In this document: piece by piece, positions 33,727 through 41,275 of the stretch
Numbering within the stretch: the first letter of the stretch is position 1
Layout of the letters: the number at the start of each line of letters is the position of its first letter
Source of the DNA: a virus
Virus record (IMG/VR): IMGVR_UViG_3300044940_000313
Span: 1-48,776 of that record
Strand: one strand, 5' to 3'
DNA: 48,776 nt
Translations under genes and position numbers: made by a program
Notes under the pieces: generated by a model
Seen by the model: the letters and a program-made list of their open reading frames with translations, nothing else
What the model was told of the DNA's origin: nothing
Databases searched by the model: none

Positions 33727-34490
33727 AGGTTTTCTGCTTCCTTCAGTAGCCGCTCGAGCTCGTCTTGGTCTTCAATGTCTTCTTTTTTGATCATGTCTTT
33801 CACAGAATCCGGAAGTAAGTGCTTTTCGACAAGCGAGCCTTCCGAAAGGTCGGCTTTCTTTTTGTTGAAATCGTAGTAATCCGTAAATCTTTCAAGGTGA
33901 TTCGTGTCTTGTTTTATGCTCCCAGCATTTGACTCGGTGTGCTTAATTACAATCTCTACCTGTTTTGGAGCTTCTAGCTTTGTTTCGTCCTCTGGAATTT
34001 GTGACGCACTATCCATCATTGCGGCCAGGTCCACATTGAATTGATCAATCATTAATGCTCTATGCTTTGCTTGAGTGATTGTGTTTATGGCTGTTGCCAG
34101 GGTTGAGAGCGTCTGAGCATCGACTTCGTGCATTCTGTTTTTCGCTGCGATTTCGTTTAAGCTCTTAATCTTATGCGCAATTAAGCCAAGCGCGGCGTCG
34201 GCCACTTGCGGATATTTTTGAATCGTGTTTTTAACGTCCGCTATCCATGCGCTCATGTTCTCGACGACCATGTCCTTTAGTCGTTCGCGCTCGGCTTGGA
34301 TTATCTTTTGTCTTTTTTCAGCACGCCAAAGTGCGCTAGGGTATTCGTCGCTATTAGATGCAACGTCTATACCCTGCGATTGACAAAACGCTCGCCACGC
34401 AAGGTGTGGACTATCCATGTAGAGCTGCTTCATCTCTTCCTTTGAGATTAGCTTTTTATTCTTTTTACTATTGGCCCTATACCTGGGCAT
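33723..34490 (-). CDS. Terminase small subunit candidate
   Basis: 255 aa, directly upstream of TerL with ATGA overlap. The N-terminal basic segment (RYRANSKKNKKLISKEEMKQ) is followed by long helices (VVENMSAWIADVKNTIQKYP, DAQTLSTLATAINTITQAKHRAL) and an acidic C-terminus ending LERLLKEAENL, which could contact the large subunit. There is no strong sequence match, so the call rests on position and overall build (DNA-binding N-term, oligomerisation helices, acidic tail). Confidence 0.6.
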   Translation of the reverse strand: MPRYRANSKKNKKLISKEEMKQLYMDSPHLAWRAFCQSQGIDVASNSDEYPSALWRAEKRQKIIQAERERLKDMVVENMSAWIADVKNTIQKYPQVADAALGLIAHKIKSLNEIAAKNRMHEVDAQTLSTLATAINTITQAKHRALMIDQFNVDLAAMMDSASQIPEDETKLEAPKQVEIVIKHTESNAGSIKQDTNHLERFTDYYDFNKKKADLSEGSLVEKHLLPDSVKDMIKKEDIEDQDELERLLKEAENL

Positions 34491-34496
34491 AAGAGG

Positions 34497-34751
34497 CTAA
34501 TCTGCCTTGCTGTTTGTTTTTTGTTCCACGTGGAACATGGCGCCGTAATCCATAAGAAGTCTATGCAATGCTTTTCTACAAAACTGGCTAACGCTCGTGC
34601 CGTTTCGCTCGCAGATTTTCTGCGCTGCTTCAAATACTTCGGGCTCGACTCGAAAACTCTTGCACACCGTTGGCTCCGTTCGCTCGGCCTGCGCGTCTTT
34701 CATTGCATCGTGGACTGTTGACATTTGCGTGCTGGGATTATTTTGTGTCAT
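34497..34751 (-). CDS. Ribbon-helix-helix DNA-binding protein
   Basis: 84 aa. KSFRVEPEVFEAAQKICERNGTSVSQFCRKAL (32-63) is an Arc/MetJ-type ribbon-helix-helix: a beta strand, helix A, a turn with G-x-S/T, helix B. Such proteins are dimeric repressors. Its promoter region contains a 21-bp operator-like inverted repeat that overlaps its own start codon, suggesting autoregulation. It heads the terminase transcript and so could set the late-gene switch. Confidence 0.75.
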   Translation of the reverse strand: MTQNNPSTQMSTVHDAMKDAQAERTEPTVCKSFRVEPEVFEAAQKICERNGTSVSQFCRKALHRLLMDYGAMFHVEQKTNSKAD

Positions 34752-34788
34752 ACATATATTGTATGACGACTCCCCCGCGTCATGTCAA
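34747..34788 (-). promoter_or_regulatory. Promoter and operator of the RHH-terminase operon
   Basis: Reading leftward, TTGACA (34788-34783, perfect -35) is followed after 19 nt by TACAAT (34763-34758, -10 type). An inverted repeat with perfect 8-bp arms GTCATACA and TGTATGAC and a 5-bp centre lies at 34747-34767, covering the -10 and the start codon. This fits repression by the product of the adjacent gene. The 19-nt spacer is longer than optimal. Confidence 0.6.
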
Positions 34789-34804
34789 GGCTCGCGCGCT
34801 TACT

Positions 34805-35191
34805 CTAGTATTGCTCGAATGATGGATCGACGACTTGAACAAGCTGTACGCTTCTTACAGTCTGGCGGCCAAGTGTTGGGCTCTCTACTACGACGTAGTT
34901 CGGCTGACCGAATTCTACTAGCCCAAGAGCTGAAGTCGAGCTGGCTGGAACATCAATATTTAGGCGACCGCACTTTGCAACCGCTACTACGACTGGAAAC
35001 GCACATGCTGCGTCATTATCACCTACGAAATACGCGCTAGCCGTTGCGCCTGTAAGGTCAGCATCGCGGCGATACCTTGCGTAGCGGTCCACTACGTTTG
35101 CCTCAAGTTTCCAATCGTCCCCGCGAGTTAGTAGTACAGTTGCCGTTATCGGATCAACATGCTTTTTGTCATACTCTAGCTGTAGCGCCAT
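34805..35191 (-). CDS. Beta-rich hypothetical protein, 128 aa
   Basis: 128 aa of alternating strands: MALQLEYDKKHVDPITATVLL, DADLTGATASAYFVGDND, GRLNIDVPASSTSALGLVEFG. Its profile recalls phage BppU/fibre N-terminal domains that attach to a baseplate ('g.t....l..g'), but I cannot confirm. It lies at the end of a run of unfamiliar genes before the terminase operon. No SD stronger than average. Confidence 0.5.
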   Translation of the reverse strand: MALQLEYDKKHVDPITATVLLTRGDDWKLEANVVDRYARYRRDADLTGATASAYFVGDNDAACAFPVVVAVAKCGRLNIDVPASSTSALGLVEFGQPNYVVVESPTLGRQTVRSVQLVQVVDPSFEQY

Positions 35192-35195
35192 GTTT

Positions 35196-35801
35196 TTAGC
35201 CCAGCCTTTCTAGCTTCACTAAAGTTGCAGCATAATCAGCTCGGACTACGGCTTCATTACTCATTAAATTAATAAACTGCTCGGTTAGTGTTATTGCAGA
35301 GATGATTTCTTCTTTCGTAATCTCGCAGCCAGGAAGAACATCGGAGCTGCTAAGTGCGCCAACCACTGCTGAGACATATGTTCCGAAATATAATTTTTGT
35401 AGAGAAAGGCAGCGATTCTTAGTCGTCAAAACATCAGTGCCCAACTGCTTCATTGCGTTACCGATTGCTTCTAAGTCTTGACTAAGAGGTCTTGCCAGAA
35501 CGGCAGAGCCGTTCGTTAGAAGCATAGCACGCTGCGTATTATCGCTCACCGTGACTGCTGAATTGTTGAAAAAATTAACAATCGACTCACTTAGCGTTAC
35601 ACCTTCAATCACGCTACTTTTTGTCAGCGCACTTGCTTGCGTGGCCGGTGCTTCATCAGCAGGTAGCAGTGATACGATTGATGCAGCAGGTGTAGCAAAG
35701 TACGCTTTTTGAATATAACTTGCCTGAGCGCTAATAACGCGCATACCCGCAGATATAGACTTAATATTTGACTGCGCTAGCAGCAATAGATTTTGAGACA
35801 T
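35196..35801 (-). CDS. Hypothetical helical protein, 201 aa
   Basis: 201 aa with six G eight nt before the ATG, suggesting strong expression. Predicted mostly helical, Ala/Ser/Leu-rich: MSQNLLLLAQSNIKSISAGM, LTLSESIVNFFNNSAV and a similar later segment ISAITLTEQFINLMSNEAV, hinting at an internal repeat (residues of roughly 60-90 and 160-190). No recognised family. Probably a virion component given the ribosome site and neighbours. Confidence 0.5.
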   Translation of the reverse strand: MSQNLLLLAQSNIKSISAGMRVISAQASYIQKAYFATPAASIVSLLPADEAPATQASALTKSSVIEGVTLSESIVNFFNNSAVTVSDNTQRAMLLTNGSAVLARPLSQDLEAIGNAMKQLGTDVLTTKNRCLSLQKLYFGTYVSAVVGALSSSDVLPGCEITKEEIISAITLTEQFINLMSNEAVVRADYAATLVKLERLG

Positions 35802-35806
35802 TGTAC

Positions 35807-36412
35807 TTACCCCCCGTGAATTTCTACATTCATAATAACTCTAACTTTACTAGAAATGATCCAAAGCGATTTTTTAAACACAAATTCCAATGTGCTCTCT
35901 GTACTCGTTTGCAGATTATCTATTGAAAAAGATAGCAATAACTTGCCCGTGTTCCCGTGGCTTGGCTCAAAATATTTCAACACCGTGCTTTGGTTCTCAT
36001 CGCCAATCTTTAAAGCATCGGAAGGCGTCACTACATTTATTGATAAAAGAGCATCGCCGTGCCCATATGAATCAGTGACTGCGCTAACAATAAGCCAACA
36101 CTTTCTGCAATCTTTGTTTAAGTTTCTAGGTATTTGTAAGGTATGACGAGTCAGTTTAGAACTATTTTCAAGATGAAACTCGGTACCTTGAGCGAAAAGC
36201 AGCTCAGTCTTTGGCTTCATTGACACCAAAGACTTTGATTGAATCATCATGCGGATTGCTTGCTCATAGTCTTCATTTTTATTTGATTTTTGAAGCTGAG
36301 TAAAAACCATAAGCCTTGGATTAATTGCAGTTATGGCTTCGCTGCTTTCGGTGAAGAACAAATCTTTACCGTGGTCTAGGCTTGAAAAAGCCTGCCAATT
36401 TAAATTTATCAT
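35807..36412 (-). CDS. Hypothetical protein, 201 aa
   Basis: 201 aa, start overlapping the signal-bearing protein's stop by ATGA. Mixed alpha/beta, with KSLVSMKPKTELLFAQGTEF and VSAVTDSYGHGDALLSINVV; the C-terminal half looks like a beta sandwich (TGKLLLSFSIDNLQTSTEST). No cysteine motif or signal. Function unknown; context suggests a surface or virion complex with its neighbours. Confidence 0.5.
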   Translation of the reverse strand: MINLNWQAFSSLDHGKDLFFTESSEAITAINPRLMVFTQLQKSNKNEDYEQAIRMMIQSKSLVSMKPKTELLFAQGTEFHLENSSKLTRHTLQIPRNLNKDCRKCWLIVSAVTDSYGHGDALLSINVVTPSDALKIGDENQSTVLKYFEPSHGNTGKLLLSFSIDNLQTSTESTLEFVFKKSLWIISSKVRVIMNVEIHGG

Positions 36413-37494
36413 AGTGCTACTCCAGTTGAATAAACGCTAAACTCACCGCTACTACCGGATAGGTTTTGTATTATGTAAGTCAATGTATCTCCTGAAGAGA
36501 ATGACTCAACTGGATCGATTGTCGTTTGAAAAGTAGAGCCCGCCTGAAAAAACGCCTTGAAAAGAGGCGTCACAGCTCCGGTAAACCTTACATTATCCCA
36601 CCAAAGACTATTCGACCTATTTGCTCCATCAAACATCCTAAGCCTAACCACTGCTACTCGACTAATGTCAAAGCCTGCTGTATTTGTTGTCGGATTTAAG
36701 ATTTCGCCTTCTAGTGTTACCCAGCCAGTCACCCCAAATGGAACGGTGCCAACATTGTTTACTCCGCTAAGTGAGAACGTTCTAGTTAGCCCTGAAGCGT
36801 CCTCAAGGATTATTAATATTGTTCTTGTTGTATTGGCCCCCGCTGGTCTTACATTGTAGAACCTCGCAGAAACATAGCGCCACACTGAAAGATCAATCGC
36901 TGGCGAATACTGATAGCTGACTTCAGGATAATTATTAATGTTGCTTGCAGTGAAAGTAATTCTTACGGAAGAAGATCCCTCGTCGAATATCGAAGTGTCG
37001 CGGTTTAGCGGCAGCCCAGCCGATGCTCCAATGCCTGTGCTGCTCCACAATGCAATGTCGCCATTGCTATTAAACCCCCCGCCTGGCAGAAGGTTTGTCG
37101 TAGCAGAAACTAGCTTTGCAAGCGTAATGGCTCCCGCCTGCGTGCCACCGGCTAGGATTTTTTTTATCCCAGTGCTTTGCGCAACGCTATACGTCTTATA
37201 GAACGCCTGATTATCTGCCACAAATTGGTTAAAAACAAACTTCCCGTTTGGAACGTCAGCCTTGATGGCAAAGCTAATAGGATTTGTAGCCGTCCCAAAC
37301 GCAACGCCATTTTGATCTCGCAGGTTTATGTGCAATCCGCGATGAGGCGTCATTCTCATTATGCCCGTCTCGCCTTCGCCAACCACTGACGGCGATACGT
37401 CATCAACCTCGCCAGCCACGTTGAATTGCGGCTCTTGGGCAAGCGTTAGTTTTGAAAAAGCTAGTGCTGCTATTATTGCTATTATTTTTATCAT
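36409..37494 (-). CDS. Exported beta-sandwich protein with signal peptide
   Basis: 361 aa. MIKIIAIIAALAFSKLTLAQ is a Sec signal with likely cleavage TLA-Q. The mature part is beta-rich. Residues of roughly 165-310 (SSVRITFTASNINNYPEVSY, PAIDLSVWRYVSARFYNV, ISRVAVVRLRMFDG, LWWDNVRFTG) resemble a carbohydrate-binding jelly roll. It could bind surface glycan. Location is unusual: upstream of the terminase among unfamiliar proteins, and exported rather than cytoplasmic. Confidence 0.6.
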   Translation of the reverse strand: MIKIIAIIAALAFSKLTLAQEPQFNVAGEVDDVSPSVVGEGETGIMRMTPHRGLHINLRDQNGVAFGTATNPISFAIKADVPNGKFVFNQFVADNQAFYKTYSVAQSTGIKKILAGGTQAGAITLAKLVSATTNLLPGGGFNSNGDIALWSSTGIGASAGLPLNRDTSIFDEGSSSVRITFTASNINNYPEVSYQYSPAIDLSVWRYVSARFYNVRPAGANTTRTILIILEDASGLTRTFSLSGVNNVGTVPFGVTGWVTLEGEILNPTTNTAGFDISRVAVVRLRMFDGANRSNSLWWDNVRFTGAVTPLFKAFFQAGSTFQTTIDPVESFSSGDTLTYIIQNLSGSSGEFSVYSTGVAL

Positions 37495-37534
37495 AACAAA
37501 ACGCTACACCCAGAAGCTCGGTTTTTCATTCTAT

Positions 37535-38098
37535 TTAAGACACAACTTCAACACAATTTAGACTGGCTCGTAGCGGAGATTGCTTGGCAGGACCGCTGCC
37601 AAAGTTATAAGCACGAATACGCAGCACCGCAGACGACGCGCCGGATGCCACACTAAACTCAAGTGGATTATTGCCAAGATCATCATTATATACGCCAGCA
37701 TCAAGCACGCTATCTTCTAAAATCGTCTCAACGGAATCGACAACTGTTAGCATTTGAAAAAGAGCTGGCTGTCTACAGCTAACTTTTCCAAATACGTTCG
37801 TGTAAGTGCTGCCAGGTGTTAATGTAATTTGCGTCACAGTTACAAAAGTCCCGCTAGGGGAGCCCGCCGCGACTTCGCCTCGACTCCTAAGCGCATTGCC
37901 TGCTGAGTCAAAAGTTACGGGCAGCCTATTATCAGCGGTCAGCGTTGGCATCGTTACATTGCCGGAAGAGTCCCTGAAGCTAAAGCCTAAAAGTCCACTT
38001 TTCGCATTAGGCGAGTCACCGATCTGCACTTCTCTAGCCGCAACTCCAGTGCCACTGGCGTCCTCTAAGATTGCAAACGATGGTCTTAATTCACTCAT
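37535..38098 (-). CDS. Beta-rich virion-like protein, 187 aa
   Basis: 187 aa with six G eight nt before the ATG. It begins ELRPSFAILEDASGTGVAAREVQIGDSPN; the C-terminal half reads as beta strands (QALFQMLTVVDSVETILEDSV-like, then SSAVLRIRAYNFGSG). The composition is like other capsid/fibre surface proteins of this phage. No family assigned. The strong ribosome site favours a structural role. Confidence 0.55.
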   Translation of the reverse strand: MSELRPSFAILEDASGTGVAAREVQIGDSPNAKSGLLGFSFRDSSGNVTMPTLTADNRLPVTFDSAGNALRSRGEVAAGSPSGTFVTVTQITLTPGSTYTNVFGKVSCRQPALFQMLTVVDSVETILEDSVLDAGVYNDDLGNNPLEFSVASGASSAVLRIRAYNFGSGPAKQSPLRASLNCVEVVS

Positions 38099-38132
38099 AT
38101 AACTTGCCCCCCAGTGCTATTTTTTTTGAGAC

Positions 38133-38663
38133 CTAAGCTGAATAAAGTTTACCATCTACAGAAACAGCTACAAGCGCAGAAGGCGGCACCCCAACTCTCG
38201 ACTCATGTGTGACAGTGATTACCTGACCTGCCGCAACATCTGACTGAACAATAGGGATGCTGACTGTGGGCTGCCCTGGCCCCGTACGGATTACTCTAAC
38301 TACCGTTCCGTTCACCTTTACCCGCATCACACCATCGAAAGAGCACGCTAGTGTTGCCGAAATAAATTTAAAAACTTTATTGGCAGGCACGGTGTATGAC
38401 GCCAAAGTTTGTTCCGAGATTGATGTATTTGCTTCAGCGAAAATTGGCTGCGGCGTTCCTGCATTGCCAATCGTGTCTACAGGCAGTGGATTTAATACCG
38501 ATGCAGGACAAAAAATTCCGCCTGGCGACAAAAAGCCCACAACCACTCCCTGGTAATAGACTTTGTTGCCGCCAATGATTTCTTCGTGAGCGCCAATCTT
38601 GGTACCAGCACCTGGCGCAACAGTCGTCGTCAGACTATAGAAGCCGATTCCGCCTAGACTCAT
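38133..38663 (-). CDS. Beta-rich virion-like protein, 176 aa
   Basis: 176 aa, start overlapping RusA by ATGA. Gly/Val/Thr-rich with GGIFCPASVLNPLPVDTIGNAG and a C-terminal SVPAN-type jelly-roll pattern (LASYTVPANKVFKFISATLA, FDGVMRVKVNGTVVRVIRT) found in many phage surface proteins. It begins a block of structural-like genes (34805-38663) inserted between recombination and packaging genes. Confidence 0.55.
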   Translation of the reverse strand: MSLGGIGFYSLTTTVAPGAGTKIGAHEEIIGGNKVYYQGVVVGFLSPGGIFCPASVLNPLPVDTIGNAGTPQPIFAEANTSISEQTLASYTVPANKVFKFISATLACSFDGVMRVKVNGTVVRVIRTGPGQPTVSIPIVQSDVAAGQVITVTHESRVGVPPSALVAVSVDGKLYSA

Positions 38664-39175
38664 ATTTTAAAACCCAACTTTTCTGGAATGTTGGCCACAG
38701 CAATCTCCGTAAATTCTAGCTTTTCTGATGGTACCTTGTGGGCTTCAATGTGCCAATACAAAGCGTCGTCTACGGGTATAATGCCGCCTTTATCGGCTCG
38801 CCCCGTGCCGTGCAGCATATCTAAAAGTGTTTTTATTCTATTATCAATATCCATCGTCAGGCTTGCTTTGTTTTTTTTTGTTACAAACCTAGGGCTATGA
38901 AAGCATATACAAATTGCAAGCGGCGATTTTTCAATAGTCGGTAAGCAGTCCCTGGCGAGCGATCGGCGGTTAGTGTCTATATAGTTTTGATACTCCTTTG
39001 ATCTTATTTTTGATCCGTAGCGACCACGACGTGGAATCCATGCGTGGTTCGCCGAAGGCGGTAGGCCGCTAATGACAGTTATCAAAACAATGCCAGACCT
39101 ATAATGCTCAATAAATTTTAATGCATGAGCACTAGGCTCCCACAAGTCCACGAATGATTTCTTCTCTTTTGTCAT
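38660..39175 (-). CDS. RusA-like Holliday junction resolvase
   Basis: 171 aa. The RusA pattern is present: LPPSANHAW (39-47) at the N-terminus, TMDIDNRIKTLLDMLHGTG with two of the metal-binding aspartates, and IIPVDDALYWHIEAHKV with the third. It resolves branched DNA after replication or recombination, probably with Bet. It starts inside the glycosyltransferase gene (44-nt overlap) without a clear ribosome site, so the true start may be slightly downstream. Confidence 0.85.
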   Translation of the reverse strand: MTKEKKSFVDLWEPSAHALKFIEHYRSGIVLITVISGLPPSANHAWIPRRGRYGSKIRSKEYQNYIDTNRRSLARDCLPTIEKSPLAICICFHSPRFVTKKNKASLTMDIDNRIKTLLDMLHGTGRADKGGIIPVDDALYWHIEAHKVPSEKLEFTEIAVANIPEKLGFKI

Positions 39176-40160
39176 TTGCGTCTGACACGATTCGGTAACA
39201 CTTCCTAGATTCCCTGGCTTCTCTAACCTTCGCGTTTACCTGCTCATCGCTCATTTCTGCGACTTTCATTATTTTTTCATAAAATGAGCCCTGTTTATAT
39301 TCGTAATTCAATGTCGCTGGGTTTGACCACTCCGTCATGTTTGGCCCAATGCAAAGAGAGCCAGCCCAAAGCCCTTCAAGGTAGGCAATGTCAGACTTGC
39401 AGTTATTAAAGTAATTGCTTGCTAGTGGAACTAGCATACACTTTGGCTGCAATTGCTTAAGCGTGTAGAAGTAATCCAAAATGTCTATTGCGCCAAATAT
39501 TTCCATGTTTTTAGTAGCTTGTTTTTTAAGCCGCCACGGCACATCGCCTTGAAAATAAAAAGTGTGGTCACTTAAATCACTTGCAGCGTTTAGAATGTCC
39601 TGAATCCACAGCTCAACATCTTCATTATGAGTTGCCGAACCGCGCCAGCAGAATAGTTTGTTTCTTTTTTTCGGCAGCAAAGGCATCTCAGGTATAATGT
39701 GTGTTGGCAGTGCGTTTCTTATAACTTCACACCTTTTCGCAAGTGGACCGGTCGGAGCATCTTGCAGCGCAGCACGCAGTGGCTCTGTGCTAACGGTTAC
39801 AACGTCTGACTTTGCTATTATTGTTGCAATTATTTTTCTAGTCTTATCATTTGAGTATGTTGCGTGGGCTGGGTTTGATTCCGGCACGCTGAATAGGTCA
39901 TCATCGTAGTCAACCCAGACGGGCTTGTTTTGTCTCTTAGCTAGTTCTAGCATTGTCAGATGATCTTCCTTGTACGGCCTTTGCATGAAAAGAATATCGC
40001 AGCTTGCGGCAACCACTGGCCAAGAGACCGAGCTTGGCTCCATTACTTCAATGTTCAGATTATCGCGCCTTGTCAGCTCCGAAAGAGGCCCAATGCTTCT
40101 GTAGAAACTTGTGGCATCGTTTCGGTTCGGTATAATTGATAAAATTCTTATTTTTTTCAT
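39132..40160 (-). CDS. GT4-like glycosyltransferase
   Basis: 342 aa, a GT-B fold. It starts KIRILSIIPNRNDATSFYRSI; the acceptor domain follows, then VIRNALP (about 145-151) and LFCWRGSATHNEDVEL. The C-terminal donor domain has LVPLASNYFNNCKSDIAYLEGLWAGSLCIGPNM, the E-x7-like sugar-nucleotide signature of GT4. It could transfer the amino-dideoxy sugar predicted from RmlB/RmlC and the aminotransferase. Acceptor unknown. Overlaps RusA. Confidence 0.72.
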   Translation of the reverse strand: MKKIRILSIIPNRNDATSFYRSIGPLSELTRRDNLNIEVMEPSSVSWPVVAASCDILFMQRPYKEDHLTMLELAKRQNKPVWVDYDDDLFSVPESNPAHATYSNDKTRKIIATIIAKSDVVTVSTEPLRAALQDAPTGPLAKRCEVIRNALPTHIIPEMPLLPKKRNKLFCWRGSATHNEDVELWIQDILNAASDLSDHTFYFQGDVPWRLKKQATKNMEIFGAIDILDYFYTLKQLQPKCMLVPLASNYFNNCKSDIAYLEGLWAGSLCIGPNMTEWSNPATLNYEYKQGSFYEKIMKVAEMSDEQVNAKVREARESRKCYRIVSDANDKREEIIRGLVGA

Positions 40161-40171
40161 GACGTCGGCCT

Positions 40172-40459
40172 TTATTTTTTAACAGGAATAAACCGCAGCC
40201 TAGCACGTGTCCTGTCAGGGACGTCAAGCCCATCTTGAAGCAATTTATTGACAAGCAACTCCCAGTCTGAAATTCCTACAGCATTCATTGGGTTAATCCT
40301 TAGCGCGCAGGCTGCGCATACAATTTTATTGTCACACTGTATTTCGTACTTATCATTTTTTCCACTGACGTATGGCATAACCAAGACAGGAATGTAGAGC
40401 GCTCTATAGCCGCCAGGGCAATCATCGTAATAGCAAGATTTTAAATCTTCTTTTGTCAT
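40172..40459 (-). CDS. Cys-rich hypothetical protein, 95 aa
   Basis: 95 aa. CYYDDCPGG at the N-terminus and CDNKIVCAACALRI in the middle supply five cysteines in CX4C and CX5CX2C spacing that could form a zinc site. The remainder is a helical segment and a basic tail (RTRARLRFIPVKK). No family recognised. Lies between the sigma-like regulator and the glycosyltransferase; probably early or regulatory. Confidence 0.55.
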   Translation of the reverse strand: MTKEDLKSCYYDDCPGGYRALYIPVLVMPYVSGKNDKYEIQCDNKIVCAACALRINPMNAVGISDWELLVNKLLQDGLDVPDRTRARLRFIPVKK

Positions 40460-40498
40460 TACTTAATCTGAACATAAGCGCACTCGTGTTGCACAATG

Positions 40499-41275
40499 TT
40501 ATTTTTTTGACCTTATTCTCTCGATTTCTTTATTCATTACTTGGCAAACCCTTGGACCACTTACCCCAAACACTTCGCCAATTTCTTCATTCGTCAGCCC
40601 ATACTTGAATGAAAGATATATGTATGCACGCGCTAGTTTATTCTTAAACTTCAAAACCGAAAGATCAGCGTTTACAAATGATGGGGTCTGATTTTCGCTT
40701 ATGCTCAACTCCTCTAGCCCCGTTCCAGATATGGGATCACTTGCTAGATTGTGTGACAGTTTATTCTTTTGATACTCAGTATCATCACATGCCCTGCCGT
40801 TTTTTTTTCTCATGTAATCTACCCAGAGCTGTGCAACAAATGAATTTCTTCTGCCACGCAGATATTCTAAGCATACCCACTGCGCAAAGTCTTCGGCGTC
40901 ATTGTAGTAGCCTTTTTTGTTGCAATACCAGATTGCTACTCGGCGCATGTCCTCAATTGTTTTATCGTTTATTTCTTTTTTCTGCTCGGCTAGTTTTTTC
41001 TTAAACCTGCGGGATACGTTTTTAATAACGTGAATACTTACGCCTAGCTTTTCTGCCGCACCACGAACCCCTAACTCTTTGGCAAGGCTAACTATGCGCT
41101 CCATCTCTCGAAACGATCTGCCTTCCATCGGGTTTACACATTTAATTCCATGCTTTTTACAATGGTAGCGCACGGCATCTACAGTTATGCATAACTCTTT
41201 AGCAATTTCTTTCTTGTTTTTTGTGCTAGCTAGCTTTTTTATTTTTTCAATCAAAGGCTTTAATCCATGCTTCAT
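40499..41275 (-). CDS. Sigma-factor-like regulator
   Basis: 258 aa with helix-turn-helix units at about 20-44 (KEIAKELCITVDAVRYHCKK) and 66-90 (GAAEKLGVSIHVIKNVS). There is a region-2-like stretch AEDFAQWVCLEYLRG (127-141) and a C-terminal region-4-like HTH (YIYLSFKYGLTNEEIGEVFG, 215-235). This order resembles phage-encoded sigma-70-type factors. It could switch transcription to late promoters. The stop of the Acb2-like gene abuts its ATG (TAA ATG). A 24-bp piece of its 5' part is repeated upstream of that gene. Confidence 0.6.
   Translation of the reverse strand: MKHGLKPLIEKIKKLASTKNKKEIAKELCITVDAVRYHCKKHGIKCVNPMEGRSFREMERIVSLAKELGVRGAAEKLGVSIHVIKNVSRRFKKKLAEQKKEINDKTIEDMRRVAIWYCNKKGYYNDAEDFAQWVCLEYLRGRRNSFVAQLWVDYMRKKNGRACDDTEYQKNKLSHNLASDPISGTGLEELSISENQTPSFVNADLSVLKFKNKLARAYIYLSFKYGLTNEEIGEVFGVSGPRVCQVMNKEIERIRSKK

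Noticed and set aside
20365-34490. Transposable Mu-like phage
   Set aside because: The virion genes are Mu-like, but there is no transposase, MuB, Mor or Mu-type ends, and there is a separate terminase and Bet recombinase.
34752-34804. Attachment site for an integrase
   Set aside because: It is the promoter/operator of the RHH gene. No integrase occurs anywhere in the window.
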